From Icerya purchasi (Eukaryota; Arthropoda; Insecta; Hemiptera; Monophlebidae), in the NCBI GenBank assembly GCA_039619475.1, contig CM077116.1, forward strand, positions 149,561,088-149,625,087: a DNA stretch of 64,000 bases. Reading direction: 5' to 3'. Numbering within the stretch: the stretch's first letter is position 1; the number at the start of each line of letters is the position of its first letter. The notes under the pieces are model-generated. The model did no database searches and was not told the origin of the DNA. It worked only from the letters and a program-made list of their open reading frames with translations. The translations under genes and the position numbers were made by a program. Below, piece by piece: positions 1 through 11,525 of this stretch.

Positions 1-839
1 TCGTATTCCGCCAGTAATAGCTTTTCAAGACCCGCGAGAGATAATTCCTAAAATATCTCCTAAACGACAATTTCTATTAACTCGAATTTCGATACTTAAA
101 ATATTCAAATTATCCGAGCTACGCATTGGTGTCTGAGTACGGAATGTGTTTTTTCAGCAATTTAGAATTGCGGTGAATTCGATGTAGCCTTAATAGTTAA
201 TTCCGATGTTTTACTCAACACGTGAAAAAAGCCTTTTGAGGGATGGATTTTTATTTGGTTTTAATATCGGGCCGATATAGTAAAATTTTCAACGGCACAG
301 TATATTTACCCGGTTTTATAGGAAAAAAATATTTAATCACAAACACCGTAATAATTTAAATCAAGAAACGCCAGCTAAAAGTTAAAAACTTTGCAGTTGT
401 ATTTTTATTATAATTTTTAAAAACACTTCTATTTAATTTATTTAGATTAACTTCGATTTTTTAAAACTATCGCCGAATTTACGGAGTCGAAAAAAGAAAT
501 CAATAAATTCATGATTTTGAAATTATATTTCTGCTGAATTGTATTGTTATTATTTGTCAGACTGTTTTGTTGTTTTCGTATTACGACTTAAAGAATTGCC
601 AAATATTCTTTCACCTTAATTCTTCTTTTTAATATATCTGTGTATTTCACTTATTGTTTATCTTTATTGTATGGAAATTGGTGTGTGGAAAAATCTTCCC
701 TTCCTAAAAAATTAAAAAATAAAGTGTTTTCCATCAACTTCTCATCCCATTTTATTTCAATTGTTCTTCGACTTTTCCAAAATCGTTCAGTACATCTTTC
801 TACTCTTTCTAAATAGTCGCTTCTCCTTTTTCGAAGATA
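1..839. other. AT-rich DNA without recognised gene
   Basis: No open frame of note on either strand and no repeat recognised. The last 100 bases are pyrimidine-rich and may be the decayed upstream part of the Jockey-like fragment that follows. Confidence 0.6.
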
Positions 840-1530
840 TGAACTACCTTCGTATGTCCGTTCGTAAAAGATTAAATCTCCTTAAATCTATTTCATTAGT
901 AAAGTGGAAGGGGATCCTGGTACCTTAATTATCCTTTACAAATCTATAATTCGTTCTAAACTGGATTATTGTTCCTTCATCTATGGTAACTCTTCCAGAT
1001 CCTCTCTTTGCAAACTGGACCGTGTTCAGAATTGCTGTCTTCGTTTGTGGTTGAGAGCCCTAAAATCAACATTCCCGCAATCCACGCTGAATCTAATGTT
1101 CCTCCTTTACCAATAAAGTGTATTCTAATTTCTTCTTCAAAACTTAGTTCATATTTCAGAATTTACGATTTTCTTAAAAAAAAAATCCCCTTCTTTTTCT
1201 CTTATCGAATCGACTAGTCAAATTTCTTCCGCAAATTATATCTTACAATAAACTTCGATATTTTACCTTTAATTTTTCAAATTTCCTACTTTCTCCTAGG
1301 TTATTTTTGTTGTCTTCTCACTGTGATTCCATAAGATTTTACTAATCAAGAATTCCTTAATACTATTTCTTTATTTTCTTATCATTTTCTCTCTTTTTTA
1401 CTGATAAATCGAAGGACCCTCATGGCGTTGGAGTATCATTTCTACGTCTTGCTCGCAACTATTTTGAAAGTTTTAGACTTCCTTCAACCTGTTCCACTTT
1501 TTTTACAAAGTTTGTTGCGATATTAAACCG
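840..1530 (+). pseudogene. Jockey-like non-LTR retrotransposon fragment (RT thumb to RNase H start)
   Basis: Remnant of ORF2 of a Jockey-clade LINE. Near 860-1060 a frame reads RLNLLKSISLVKW and then LYKSIIRSKLDYCSFIYG followed by KLDRVQNCCLRL. This is the conserved stretch downstream of the RT active site in Jockey-type polymerases. The frame slips near 1060 and continues as IPAIHAESNVPPLP to about 1120. After a degenerate gap, 1401-1525 reads TDKSKDPHGVGVSFLRLARN and FRLPSTCSTFF, which matches the start of a retrotransposon RNase H domain, including the first catalytic Asp in a TDxSK context. The endonuclease and the RT catalytic core are absent, so the copy is 5' truncated, and it has several frameshifts. 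The sense strand is pyrimidine-rich, as in four other fragments in this window. Assignment to a Jockey-type LINE is firm; the exact family is not. Confidence 0.8.
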
Positions 1531-2782
1531 ATTAACACCCTTTCGTTAGCCGAGCCCAAAGAAGAAAAAAAACAACAAATTAACAACTAACTTTTTTGGT
1601 TTTTTTTTTACATTTCAAAAAGTAACAAATTAATTTTATGTAAAAGGATACTAATATTCAAAATTCTGATCAAAGAAATAATTTATCTGGACAAGAATAA
1701 GGCAAAATGAATTCAAAAAATAAATAGACGAATAAAAAAGATTATTAAGTAATTTTAATTTAAGAACTATAAAATGAAATATTATATATAGTGCTATCGT
1801 ATTGTAATACAAATTATTTGAAGAGAATTTTATAAACACACTAAGAAGTCTATTTAAAAATTAAATCATCTACTCGCATTAATACATTTTTTCGCTGGTT
1901 CGCTGCATTATCGTTTTTGTATCGTTTTTTTTTTTTTTTTTTTGTCGCAGTTAACAGATTTTTGTTAGCGGTATATTTCGCCGAGCGTGTTTATAAATTA
2001 GGCGTATGGAATTCGCTGTGATAAAATAACGGTAACCTAGTCACAGTTTTATAATGAACAATGTGTTACAGCGCGCATGTAGTTCGCTTAAAGTGGCGAA
2101 GTACCTGTGGTTCATTAATCGCTTCGATCTGTTGTCTGCGTACATTGTTGTTATATATTCATATGCTTCTCAATGCGTTCTCAATGACTCACTAGTACCG
2201 GAGAAGTATTCACAGTGACTGGCGCGCAAAACAGAAGAGACTAAAAGATCATCAAATCGGAATTCACTGCCACTCGACAGTGACAGGCGGCGACTAGCGA
2301 TTTCCGCATTAAATATTTTTCTTCGCATCGTCTGCTGCCAAAATGAAAACTGTCATCTCTTTAGCCCGGTTAATTCTCTGCTGCCAGAGAAGCGGTGGCA
2401 GATTTCTTTCTTTTACAAACTGGCTTTCGTACTTGGTCGCATGACCGGAAGTCGCAGAGAATTTGCCACAGGTGAACATTTACTAATCATCAAACGTCGT
2501 AAGAAAAATGTTCATTAGTATACGAAATACGATCGACTTAAAATATTATCAATTTATCACGTGGAAGTAATGTGAAGAAAAGTTAATTTTTAACGAGACA
2601 AAAAATTAAAACATTCTCAATTTAAAATTACCACAAATAAATACAGATTCGAAATTAAAAAAAATTAATTTAAAACGCCGTAAGCGTAATTTACAAACTC
2701 GTCGCTGGTTAAAATTTGAATATTATCACTAAGCTAATGCTTTATACAGTGCCGAAACTAGGCTGCTTGTATCCCCGTATTA
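1531..2782. other. Intergenic, no gene recognised; poly-T tract
   Basis: Contains a T19 tract at 1925-1943. Roughly 2030-2480 is less AT-rich and carries more CG dinucleotides than its surroundings. A 34-codon frame starts with ATG at 2343 and has a hydrophobic beginning, but nothing supports it as a gene. Confidence 0.5.
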
Positions 2783-2789
2783 TCACTCG

Positions 2790-2935
2790 AAAATGTTTAA
2801 GTTAAAAATTGCTAAATAAAATGGATTTTTAAAAAACAGAAATACCGACTTCAAGATTTCGTCTGAAATTGAATAAAAATATACCAAAAAAGCAAAATAT
2901 TCGATAAAAGATGAGATTAAATTTAAAGGGAATAT
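2790..2935. repeat. Single arm remnant of the foldback family
   Basis: The stretch contains ATACCGACTTCAAGATTT followed by an A-rich body and TATTCGATAAAA. It resembles the left arm of the foldback copies at 28.8 and 48.9 kb. No opposite arm is visible, so this is a half copy. Confidence 0.45.
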
Positions 2936-3189
2936 TACGATTTTGCTATTTCTCGCATTTGCCATCGCTCATTTACCCCGTTTTACCTATATGACGTGTA
3001 TTCCGTCCGAGGGATTTTTATTTATTTCATTTAGCTCTGTCAGGGACATATTTTTTTCTTTATTATGCTTACTAAATCTGCACTAAAAATATATATTGTA
3101 TTATTATTTTCTTGAATTTTAATAATCATATTTAAGATATTACATATTATCAATGTTCCACTATTTATTTTATGTATTATCTAGAAGGA

Positions 3190-3660
3190 ATATAAAATGT
3201 TTTTTTACAAAAAATAAATACCGATACTTCAAAGTTTATTATAAAAATTTAAAAATGCACTAAAAAGTAAAAAATAATTACTCCCGGTAAGAGAATATTG
3301 TATATATCAGAGTGATACAACACTTAAGTGGTGATATCGTAATTCTTATACAACATTAATACCTTAATCAGAGTTGGCATTAAATTCATGTAACAATATC
3401 TAGGAACAATTTAATGAACATTTTTAATGCAGGTTTTTAATTATTATTTTAATATTAATTTGATGCCAACTCTAATTAAGGTATTAATGTTGTATAAGAA
3501 TTACGATATCACTACTTAAGTGTTATATCACTCTGATATATATATATTTTCTTTTCGGGAGTAGAGTTATTTTTTACTTTTTAGTGCGTTTTTATTAAAT
3601 TTTTATAATGAACCTTGAATTCGGTATTTATTTTTTGTAAAAAAGCATTTTATTTTACAA
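3190..3660. mobile_element. Foldback element, type A, copy 1
   Basis: Two arms of about 200 bp are inverted copies of each other around a short AT-rich loop near 3395-3430. The left arm includes TGCACTAAAAAGTAAAAAAT, ACACTTAAGTGGTGATATCG and ACAACATTAATACCTTAATC. The right arm carries the same strings in reverse complement (for example 3475-3530 and 3570-3590). No coding capacity. A close second copy lies at 39415-39802. A non-autonomous DNA transposon (foldback/MITE type) is the likely class; no target-site duplication was identified. Confidence 0.8.
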
Positions 3661-3759
3661 TTTTTAGCGTTGTACTTGAATTTTTCTCTTGTTAAAAATA
3701 AATTTTTTTTCACACTATTCTCCATACTTTATACTTAAAAAAAATCAATTTCTTTCTTT

Positions 3760-4115
3760 TGAACTGCATTTCCACGGTAAAAACCAGCAAAAGCTATATT
3801 TCCATGGTAATTTGATAAATTTATAGTATTTTAAGTCAATAAATCTAACCCAACGGTGAAACCAATCATGAATGAATAGCATCCAAAGAGCTTCAATCTC
3901 CCGCATTATTAAGGATAACTCAAAAACTACCGGTCAAATCTTGATCAAATTTAAATGGGACCACATGAGAATTACCCCACCTTTTAAATAAAAGAAGAAT
4001 CATCAAAATCGGTTCACCTAGAAGAAAGTTTTGAGGTAATACACATAAACAGAAATAAAAAAAAAAACAGTCGAATTGAATACCTTCTGCTTTTTTTAAG
4101 TCGGTTAAAAAATTA
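3760..4115 (-). repeat. Dispersed repeat block next to foldback element, copy 1
   Basis: Read on the minus strand it starts TTTTTAACCGACTT, then AATTCGACTG, a homopolymer, AACCGATTTTGATGATTC and TTTTTGAGTTATCC. The same block lies in the opposite orientation at 39028-39400. Motifs of this kind are common in non-coding parts of arthropod transposons. I cannot assign a class. In both places the block sits on the same side of a type A foldback, so the two probably move or were duplicated as one unit. Confidence 0.7.
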
Positions 4116-5399
4116 AAATATCTCTTTGTTCTTTACTTTCTGAAATATTTTTTAGCGCTTTCTGTGCATTGCTACGAATGAAGAATATATTCCGGATAGT
4201 CTGAATGATTTTATGTTGTTTTTGATTTTATTGTGTACTGCTGCAGTGTATTTATGTGTCTGTTTACGAATCTATCTGGGTAAATTATTTCAGTTTTTTT
4301 TTCTTTTTTTCTTTTTGGACGTGTTAACTGTGATCATTAATTCAGCATAAGTAAAACTTTTTGTAAGTTTCAGTGTGCGGCGCCGATATTTGGACCAAGT
4401 TCTATTCCAGACAAGCTTTACCTTTAGTTTGTAAATAGATTATTTGTAATGGTTGGTATAATCATTGTTTTTATAAAGTGTTTTTATCTAAGCGAATTTC
4501 TATTTTTTTTAAGATGCATTTTACGCTATTACATTAACGATTGTTGTTGATGGAATAATGTTTTTGTAGTTTTATGAACATTGCATTTGAGATTTTTTAT
4601 ATTAACAACCTAATCGGAAATTCCGCTTATTCGACTTGATTAACGTGATTAGATCATTAAGTTGGAGATGAGTAAATTTGCAGTTGAATTACCCTTTTTT
4701 AAATATTCACCATACTGCAGACTGGACGGGCAGATGGGATAAATTAACACTTTATATTTGAAAAATTTATAAATAAATAAATGATACCGGCACAGCGAGT
4801 TAGAAAATGAATAAAAGTTTGAAACTATACCGAGTAACAAAAGTTTTCATGATAAGAATGAACTTACGAAAATTATTCTAATACGACTTAAACATGTCTC
4901 GTCTTGCGCTCCCGTAAATAACACGTGTCCGCATAATACAATATGTAGTATACATTATTTATTTATTTATTTATTTATTTAAGAATTGCCATTGTTTATA
5001 AACGTCACGACAACTATCGGCGACAACATAGAAACTGCGCTAGTCTATTTATTTATGGAGAGAATGATGTAGATTAAGCTTGTTATGCGCAACTTATACG
5101 TCCAACAGTCAGAATGGGATTCATATGCGTTTACTTGTAAGCGGCAGAGATCGCGAGTAAAAGACACCTGTTGAGAAGGGGTACTTTCAAATACATAATT
5201 ATGCGAAGAGAATACGTGTCCTCTATTCTATAAGAGCTGAATGTAGATTTTCAATCAGTGGTTGAAGGTATAATAGAATTAGTAAAGTAATGAATGAGAC
5301 AAAACAGAAAAACTTTTCAGTCGATAGGGTTTTCAGGCAATCTGTTCAAGTATTGCGCTAGAAACGATTATCAGGTTAAAAAAACAACAAATAAAAGAG
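4116..5399. other. Intergenic; (ATTT)n microsatellite
   Basis: No gene recognised. A (ATTT)n tract occupies about 4955-4981. The rest is unremarkable AT-rich sequence. Confidence 0.5.
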
Positions 5400-5607
5400 G
5401 TGCGACACACTCCGAGTTCTGATTTTTAAGAGACATATTACGGATTCTGGTATTGTTTTAATTTCGGTTGTGAAGTGTGCATAGAGGTTGATCTATTTGG
5501 TGCAAGTGAAATTTTTCTATGCTTTTAATTTGTAGAATCGAGATTTAAATCAGGTTCTAAGTGAACGAAACACCAGTGCCTAACCAACTACGCTGCGACA
5601 CCTAGCT
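5400..5607 (-). mobile_element. tRNA-derived SINE, family A, copy 1
   Basis: On the minus strand the head reads GCAGCGTAGTTGGTTAGGC (about 5579-5598), a close match to a pol III box A (TRGCNNAGYNGG). A weak box B-like GATTTAAATCTCG lies about 40 bases downstream. The head and the downstream AAAATTTCAC segment recur at 40087-40245. It does not fold as an intact tRNA. The 3' end is not clear. Confidence 0.6.
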
Positions 5608-5917
5608 TAGGTACACGTCTCTTATATACAGTTTGTTGTTTTTTTTTTATTTTTTCTATTAATAGGTTTTTCTTTTTGTTTCCCCCCTAAAAATAGAAAT
5701 AGCGGTATGTATTGATGGTAAGTGCGATTTCAAAACACAAAAAAAATTCCGTAGCGACTGCTTTGGCTGTCTAAACGTTCTATTTTTGCGTTTATTTTCT
5801 TCAAAAGAGCCATTAATTCTTCTAGTTTCTATTGTAAAATCGGATAAAGAAGTGCAAACAGTTTGCGACTTAATAATTGTTATCTATCAGAGCGCAATCT
5901 CGCATTATACGTGAAAG

Positions 5918-6110
5918 TATATATATATATATATATATATATATAACTCGGCCCTTCTGGGGACACTTTCTATCACTTCTGTACTTCGTATAGAACGAGG
6001 AAAATCAACATCATCATTTTTTACAACTGCGGAACAAAAAAAATAAATAAATCCTTATTTAATATCATATTTTGGGTCAAATTTTTGTGACAGAAAAAGT
6101 AGCGGGGGTC
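5918..6110 (-). repeat. (TA)n-tailed dispersed repeat, copy a
   Basis: A (TA)14 tract at 5918-5945 is followed at once by ACTCGGCCCTTCTGGGGACA. On the minus strand this is a body ending in CCCCAGAAGGGCCGAGT and then the TA tail. The same arrangement occurs at 31.1 kb and 15.9 kb. No coding capacity seen. Confidence 0.5.
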
Positions 6111-6129
6111 GGGCCAAGAAGGACACTGT

Positions 6130-6340
6130 CATTAATATATTGTGTGCTATGTTGCGATCAACTTCCGTTACAAAAGTCTTGAATTCGACCCTAGGGGCGA
6201 CGACAAATATTGAAAAAAATTAGTAATTAAATTAACCGCTAATGGTTATGTATAGGGTAATAGCAAACTACCATCATATGTGCGCTAATTGATGTGTAGA
6301 AGGCAGACATACACGGGACTGCATTTATATCGCGATAACA
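6130..6340 (+). mobile_element. SINE-like repeat, family B, copy 1
   Basis: A box B-like GAATTCGACCCTAGG at 6181-6195 is followed by a body that ends GGGACTGCATTTATATC. The same order of motifs recurs at 44470-44685. The box A half is degenerate or missing, so the tRNA origin is inferred from the box B and the repeat status only. Confidence 0.5.
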
Positions 6341-7200
6341 AGCGATTACAATCAGTTCCTGGGTCTACATTTGCGTTGCATGTAACAATTGACTAGTATA
6401 CTGTCTTTATCTGTACAGCCAGAATGTACAAATAGGTAAGTAGTCGCCGACGCTTAGAAGCTGAGTATAGCACTACGATGAGTATGATGATATTGTATGC
6501 ATATGCATGTGTATTATTAGATATTCAAATGCTAATCGGAACACTCAAATCTAGATTCAGTATTTGCATATCACGAAAATCAACGTTTAATTTTTTGTAA
6601 TTGCATATCGTTTCTACTGAGAAATGCAGCTTTTTAAAAATGTGCGTTAATAACAGTATTGTAGATGGTTTTCTGTTTTTATCGGACCCATAACTGCTCT
6701 TGAAAGAAAAATAAAACTATTCTCAAAACACAACTTTCGGGAAATTTTTTAAAATATAAGAAGAAGAAAAGATTTTTTTTTTAATAAAATATATACACAA
6801 CATGTCTAAGTATTACTAAAATTATAAGTATTCTGTTAAAATCAAGATTATTTATAATAATATAGAAATCGAAAAAATTCAGGATAAATTTACAAAAAAC
6901 CCCGAGAAATAATAAAATAGATAATTTGATAAGTTTCTGTTGAATATAATTGAAAAAAAACCGAAAAAGAAAACAAATTTTTATTAAATTTGTATAGTAA
7001 ATGTTTATTTGTTTTGCAGCTGTTTTAAGGGAGCTTACTCGGGGCGATTTTACTTAAATTACTTAGCAGACTGATCGGGCGAATATTACACACGTTGGTT
7101 GGATCTTTTCCAAGTTTTAGTATGACAATTATTTTAGTACTTTTCCATTACACAGGGTAGTAAGTATTTCTAAATATGGAATGATTGTATTGGGTAAATT
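6341..7200. other. Intergenic, nothing recognised
   Basis: AT-rich sequence with no supported gene or repeat family on either strand. Confidence 0.5.
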
Positions 7201-7430
7201 ATACCTTCTTTTTCTTCTCATGCCACCCGATTCGGGTATTGCTTAATCATCATGTATGGATTGGATTATCTGCTGAAATTGATTACGATCTTTTACTATT
7301 CTGACTAGATCTTCTGTTTTCTTAATTCCAGTCCATTTTTTTATATTATCTATCCAGGCGGTCTTTCTTCTTTCCGGATTTCTTATTCATTCTATCATAC
7401 CCATTATTATTGTGTGTAGTAATTTGTATT
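7201..7430 (-). pseudogene. RTE-type non-LTR retrotransposon, 3' end fragment
   Basis: On the minus strand 7380-7243 is open for 45 codons and ends in TAA. It reads RRKTAWIDNIKKWTGIKKTE followed by VKDRNQFQQIIQS. This is the typical C-terminal tail of APE-type non-LTR polyproteins (a GRRR/SWLxNIRxWTG-like segment after the RT domain). The stop is followed by a purine-rich tail with GAAGAAAAAGAAGG. That resembles the GAA-rich 3' tail of the large element at 16.4-19.7 kb, although the protein is from a different family. The upstream end near 7430 has no coding continuation, so this is a severely 5'-truncated insertion of the kind left by incomplete target-primed reverse transcription. Confidence 0.7.
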
Positions 7431-8469
7431 TTTTAAATTATACCGTTTGCGGGTAAATTTTCAATCGTTGCTGCGGCAACGCCGTTGTCCCCCGTATGAA
7501 CTGTTCCGTCTTAATTCTGTGATATATTTAACAAATTTTTCTTTAGGTGAGATGAAAGTAAAGACTGCACTGTGAGACATGTCCTTGTATTAATCGTAAG
7601 AGTCTGGCTATCTGGCTAACGTTGTAAAAATGTTTACAAGGAGCACACGACGTTGAGACATATTGGATATTTATGCGAAACGATTAACTCTAATTTGTCA
7701 TCAGTTTTATACCGCGTGTTTCACCGGTTTCTAGTAAGTAAGTACTAACGTTTGCTTTCGGAGAAGTTCATTCAATTTACATAAATTTTGATTTTTGCCG
7801 GTGTCAGTGCAACAAAGTAATTGTTCCACTCATGATTACTCCATAAATTTAGTAAGCGTGACGGTTACTTCACAAGAAATGCATACACAGATCGTACACA
7901 GTTTTTTTGGTCTTATTATGCCGGTAATAAAAGAAGCGGAATTATAAAACTAAAATTAGCATATCTCTAGGAATTGATTTTTCAGCAGCGTGCAGAATGG
8001 TCTGAGTGAATTTTGCTAACGGCGGAGTCTAACTAGTCAGAGTTTTTAATATTTTCTACACATTTTAACTAATTGTAATACATTAATGGTTTATAAAGTT
8101 TTTTATTTAATTTAATTGCAAAATTTATCGTTTAAATTTAAGTTTTAAGCAATTTCCAACTTGTATAACTTCCAGTTTGCTTTTGCACAGTAAAGAGCAG
8201 ACTAATTACACGATGATAAGGAGTGCTGATAATGGTCGGAGGCGACAAGGAATAAAGGGTATAGTTATTGTACTAAAATTTTTTGTGAGTATTAAGTCAA
8301 GCATCTCTCATAATCGGGGTAGTACGTAAAATCACAAGGTGTCAGTACTTTAAAGCTGCACTTTGGCGGATTAACAGTAACCAACCTGCTCAATTGTTAA
8401 CCATTACAAGCTCCATGCTTCGCATTTAAGTCACCCGTTGATTGCGTTATAAGGGAAAATTCTAATATA
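7431..8469. other. Intergenic, nothing recognised
   Basis: No supported gene, RNA or repeat family. AT-rich throughout. Confidence 0.5.
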
Positions 8470-8757
8470 GATTACTTTAAAACAACCAAAAAAACATGAA
8501 ATTTAATTATTCATAAAAAAAATACATAAAACCGACATGTTTTGGAGTTACATAGACATGTTTCAGAGTTACATAGACATGTTTCAGAGTTACATAGACA
8601 TGTTTCAGAGTTACATAGACATGTTTCGGAGTTACACAGACATGTTTCGGAGTTATACAGACATGTTTCTGAGTTACATACGACTCTGAAATATGTCGGT
8701 TTTATGTAATTTTTGTGAATAATTAAACTTCTTGTTTTCTTAGTTGTTTTACAATAA
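8470..8757. repeat. Inverted repeat enclosing a minisatellite
   Basis: A left arm (about 8470-8543) with TTTAATTATTCATAAA and ACATAAAACCGACATGTTT matches the reverse complement of a right arm (about 8683-8757). The minisatellite at 8534-8680 fills the loop. The whole locus can fold as one hairpin and looks like a MITE whose centre has expanded. Confidence 0.75.
8534..8680. repeat. 21-bp minisatellite, seven units
   Basis: Seven consecutive 21-bp units, GACATGTTTCAGAGTTACAT plus A, start at 8534, 8555, 8576, 8597, 8618, 8639 and 8660. The central units are identical; the outer ones differ by one to three bases (TTTGG, TTCGG, TTCTG and ACACA/ATACA variants). That is the usual pattern of array expansion from the middle. 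Confidence 0.9.
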
Positions 8758-8760
8758 TTT

Positions 8761-9210
8761 AAATTAATACGAAAAATGGATTATTACAATGTTAGTATTA
8801 ATTTTTGAAGATGAATATTTCAATAACCGACAAGAGTGGAATGTAGCTCAAAATGTTCCCTACATCGTACATTATAACGGGAGAAAAAAGAAAAAATTAG
8901 AGGATTAGAAAATACAATTAAATTGTTGTTGAGGTAAACGTAGTTTTATGTATAAATTTTTTAGTTATCAATTCAATATCAGAGCAGGGACTTTACATCA
9001 ACGAAAAGTAAGTACAGGCGATCGTACCATTTCCGGAGTTGTTTATAATCGTCTAGTTCCAAACAGTCCATAATTACGTATTTCACACACGGACCTGCTG
9101 TTTAATATAAATTTTTAGGCTTATAGTACTGCTGAATAATGGTTTGAGTTTAATGATTAAAAGTATAAAATTATGAAATGAAGGAGCTAAATCGGCGAGG
9201 GTTGAGATTC
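8761..9210. other. Intergenic, nothing recognised
   Basis: AT-rich, no gene or repeat family identified. Confidence 0.5.
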
Positions 9211-9510
9211 AAAAAAAAAAAAATATATATATATATATTGCTGTTTTTTTATCGTATAGTTTTATCGACTACGTCATTCTTGGTTCGGAGTATGATTTAT
9301 ATTTATTATTTCATGATTATATTCCGTTAGATGATTCTATATAAGATAGCAAATGTTGAATACCGTGCAATTGCTAAAATGTTTTAAAAAATAAATCCGT
9401 GTACGAATGACCTAATTAATTGAAAACGATTTTTCGTAAAGAATTTTAGACGAAAAAAGATCGGAGGTTCGTCTTGTTCCCTTACGAGGTCCGAAGGGCT
9501 GAGATATTTT
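9211..9510 (+). repeat. Dispersed repeat (TA-tailed family related), copy b
   Basis: An A12 and (AT)n tract at 9211-9239 precedes a body that matches 12420-12620 in the same orientation. Shared strings include TTCATGATTAT, ATATAAGATA, GTGCAATTG and AAACGATTTTTCG. Copy b ends in GAGGTCCGAAGGGCTGAG, which corresponds to the end of the TA-tailed family. Confidence 0.6.
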
Positions 9511-11090
9511 TTTATACTTATATTCATTACAATCCCTAAGCGTTTTAATCATTCTTATTACTCACTGGCTTTACTTTGACTTCTGAATGAGATAAATGTA
9601 CTTCTAATAAATGGTATTATAACCCGAAAAGGAAGAAGGATAGAATTTAAAAAAAAAAACAAAACAGAAAAATAAATGTAATAACGAGAATAAATGTGAC
9701 TTTAACTCTTTTTTTCCCCTCTTTTTTCCTATTTATACGATTCGATGATATTATTATGGAAAAAATGTGAACATTTTTCTATCCAATGCGAGTTTGAAAG
9801 GTATGTATTTTGAAACACATGTGAGATGTATCGCGAAAATTTCTCCCGTACAGAACACGATTGTGGCGACAGTTCAAATATTCGTAATTAGAGCTTTATG
9901 TGAACTATAAGAAAAAGGAGTAGTCTTCGGTTTACGTAACGCCAATTTTCTCTTTTTTAAAGAGAACTGAAGTCCAAGTTACAGTTCGTAATCATGAAAA
10001 GTTCTGTTATAGTTAATGAACGGTACTGTATTGAAAATCAAGGTCTTTTTATTTTTCGCTTAATCTTAGACTACTTTCTAATGAAGAGGATTCCGCGTTC
10101 AACTAAAACGTGGCGGAAAAATTACAATGAATAATTTACATTTTTTAGTTGAAACTAACTTAATACGTCACTAAAATTGTGTTCATTATTCGAGCGTACT
10201 GCTACGGCAAGCACAGCAATACATTGCACACTAGCTGCAAATGTTTTCTCTTCATTCGCAGTAATTTATCACGAATGAAGCAGCCTTAGCAAGGCATAAT
10301 TAACTACCAACATTAAACATTACAGCGTCTTGAAACTTGGAGCACATACTGGACCTTATCCAGCTCGGAATTGAATTGGCTGTTCCGCAGAAATTTAAAC
10401 TTCTGGATTTTTAATTAAGTTAAAGGAATAGATAATGAGACTTGATTTACTCCTTATAGTACCTCTTATATTCTGCCCTTTTTCTTCTCTGAACGCGTTA
10501 TTCCCGGTATATTGATTCCTTCTTATTAACAATATCCGATCGTATTAAACTATAATCGACTCTTTCCTTTTCTAATTGTTTCTGGATACAGGTTTCTGGT
10601 TGATGAGCCCCCAAAAAAGTTGGCGATGGCGGAAGTTCTTTTTAAAAGTATCGGCTTAAATCTTGCCTCTCGTATCGGGTTTCCTTATTTTTTTTAGTCC
10701 TAAATATCGTAGAAAGATATGCTAATTAAAGAAAAGGATAAACTGCAACACGCAGTCAAAGAAAAGCTTGTCTTAGCCGCCATAAATATAGCAGGTTAAC
10801 TAAATTTCGAGACTATCAAAAATCTAATAGCAGCATGAGTAATAATAAAGTTGTCACTAATAAAGGGACGTACTCAATTAGATCTTGATTGTTGCAAACA
10901 TTTTCTAAAATTATATGAAATTCATTAAACTTACATTGTGAAATAGCCATAGCTTTGAAGGTAATTATAAATTATAAGATTTATATTAACTAATTAGTAT
11001 GTAATGTTTACGCTTGAGGTATACCAAAATCCTGTAACCTTTTGTTACGTTTTCCTATCGAGTAACCAAATATATAACATTTAATCTGAA
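9511..11090. other. Intergenic, nothing recognised
   Basis: No supported gene or repeat. Short open frames are within chance for this base composition. Confidence 0.5.
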
Positions 11091-11094
11091 AACT

Positions 11095-11250
11095 TTTTTT
11101 ATTACGCTTCGAAGACATTTATTTTATTTTCCGAAAAATTACGTGGCTGAAATCGATTCTTCTATAAGAAGAAATATAGAAGACAAGAGCATTGAGGGTC
11201 TATTGAGTTTCCCCGTAGCGAAGTCCGAAGGATATCTATATATATATAAC
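11095..11250 (+). repeat. (TA)n-tailed dispersed repeat, copy c
   Basis: Contains TTCTTCTATAAGAAGAAATA, then GTTTCCCCGTAGCGAAG and CCGAAGGATATC, followed by a (TA)n tail. The order matches copies at 12.3, 15.9 and 31.1 kb. Confidence 0.5.
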
Positions 11251-11433
11251 GATTATGTTAATTCCCGCATTGAAATAATAAAAAAATCCTGTTACTCTTT
11301 TCATTTACAAATCACATTATAAAATTTGTTGCCTTCTTGTATTATGATAATAAGATGTTGAAAAATTGATAAACTCAATCGAAATCAACTCTTCTATCTT
11401 TATGGCAAGGCCCAAAACATAAGTGTTTATAGA

Positions 11434-11443
11434 TGCACGCACG

Positions 11444-11483
<40 letters not shown>

Positions 11484-11525
11484 TACACACACACGCGCGC
11501 ACACATACGCATATATATATATATA
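11434..11525. repeat. Compound (CA)n/(TA)n microsatellite
   Basis: CACG repeats, then a long (CA)n run to about 11481, imperfect CA/CG, and (TA)n to 11525. Overlapping frames that translate to Thr/His or Val/Cys repeats are artefacts of this tract. Confidence 0.95.

Noticed and set aside
1651..1839. Short antisense frame rich in Phe, Tyr and Asn
   Set aside because: Typical of AT-rich non-coding DNA; no motif.
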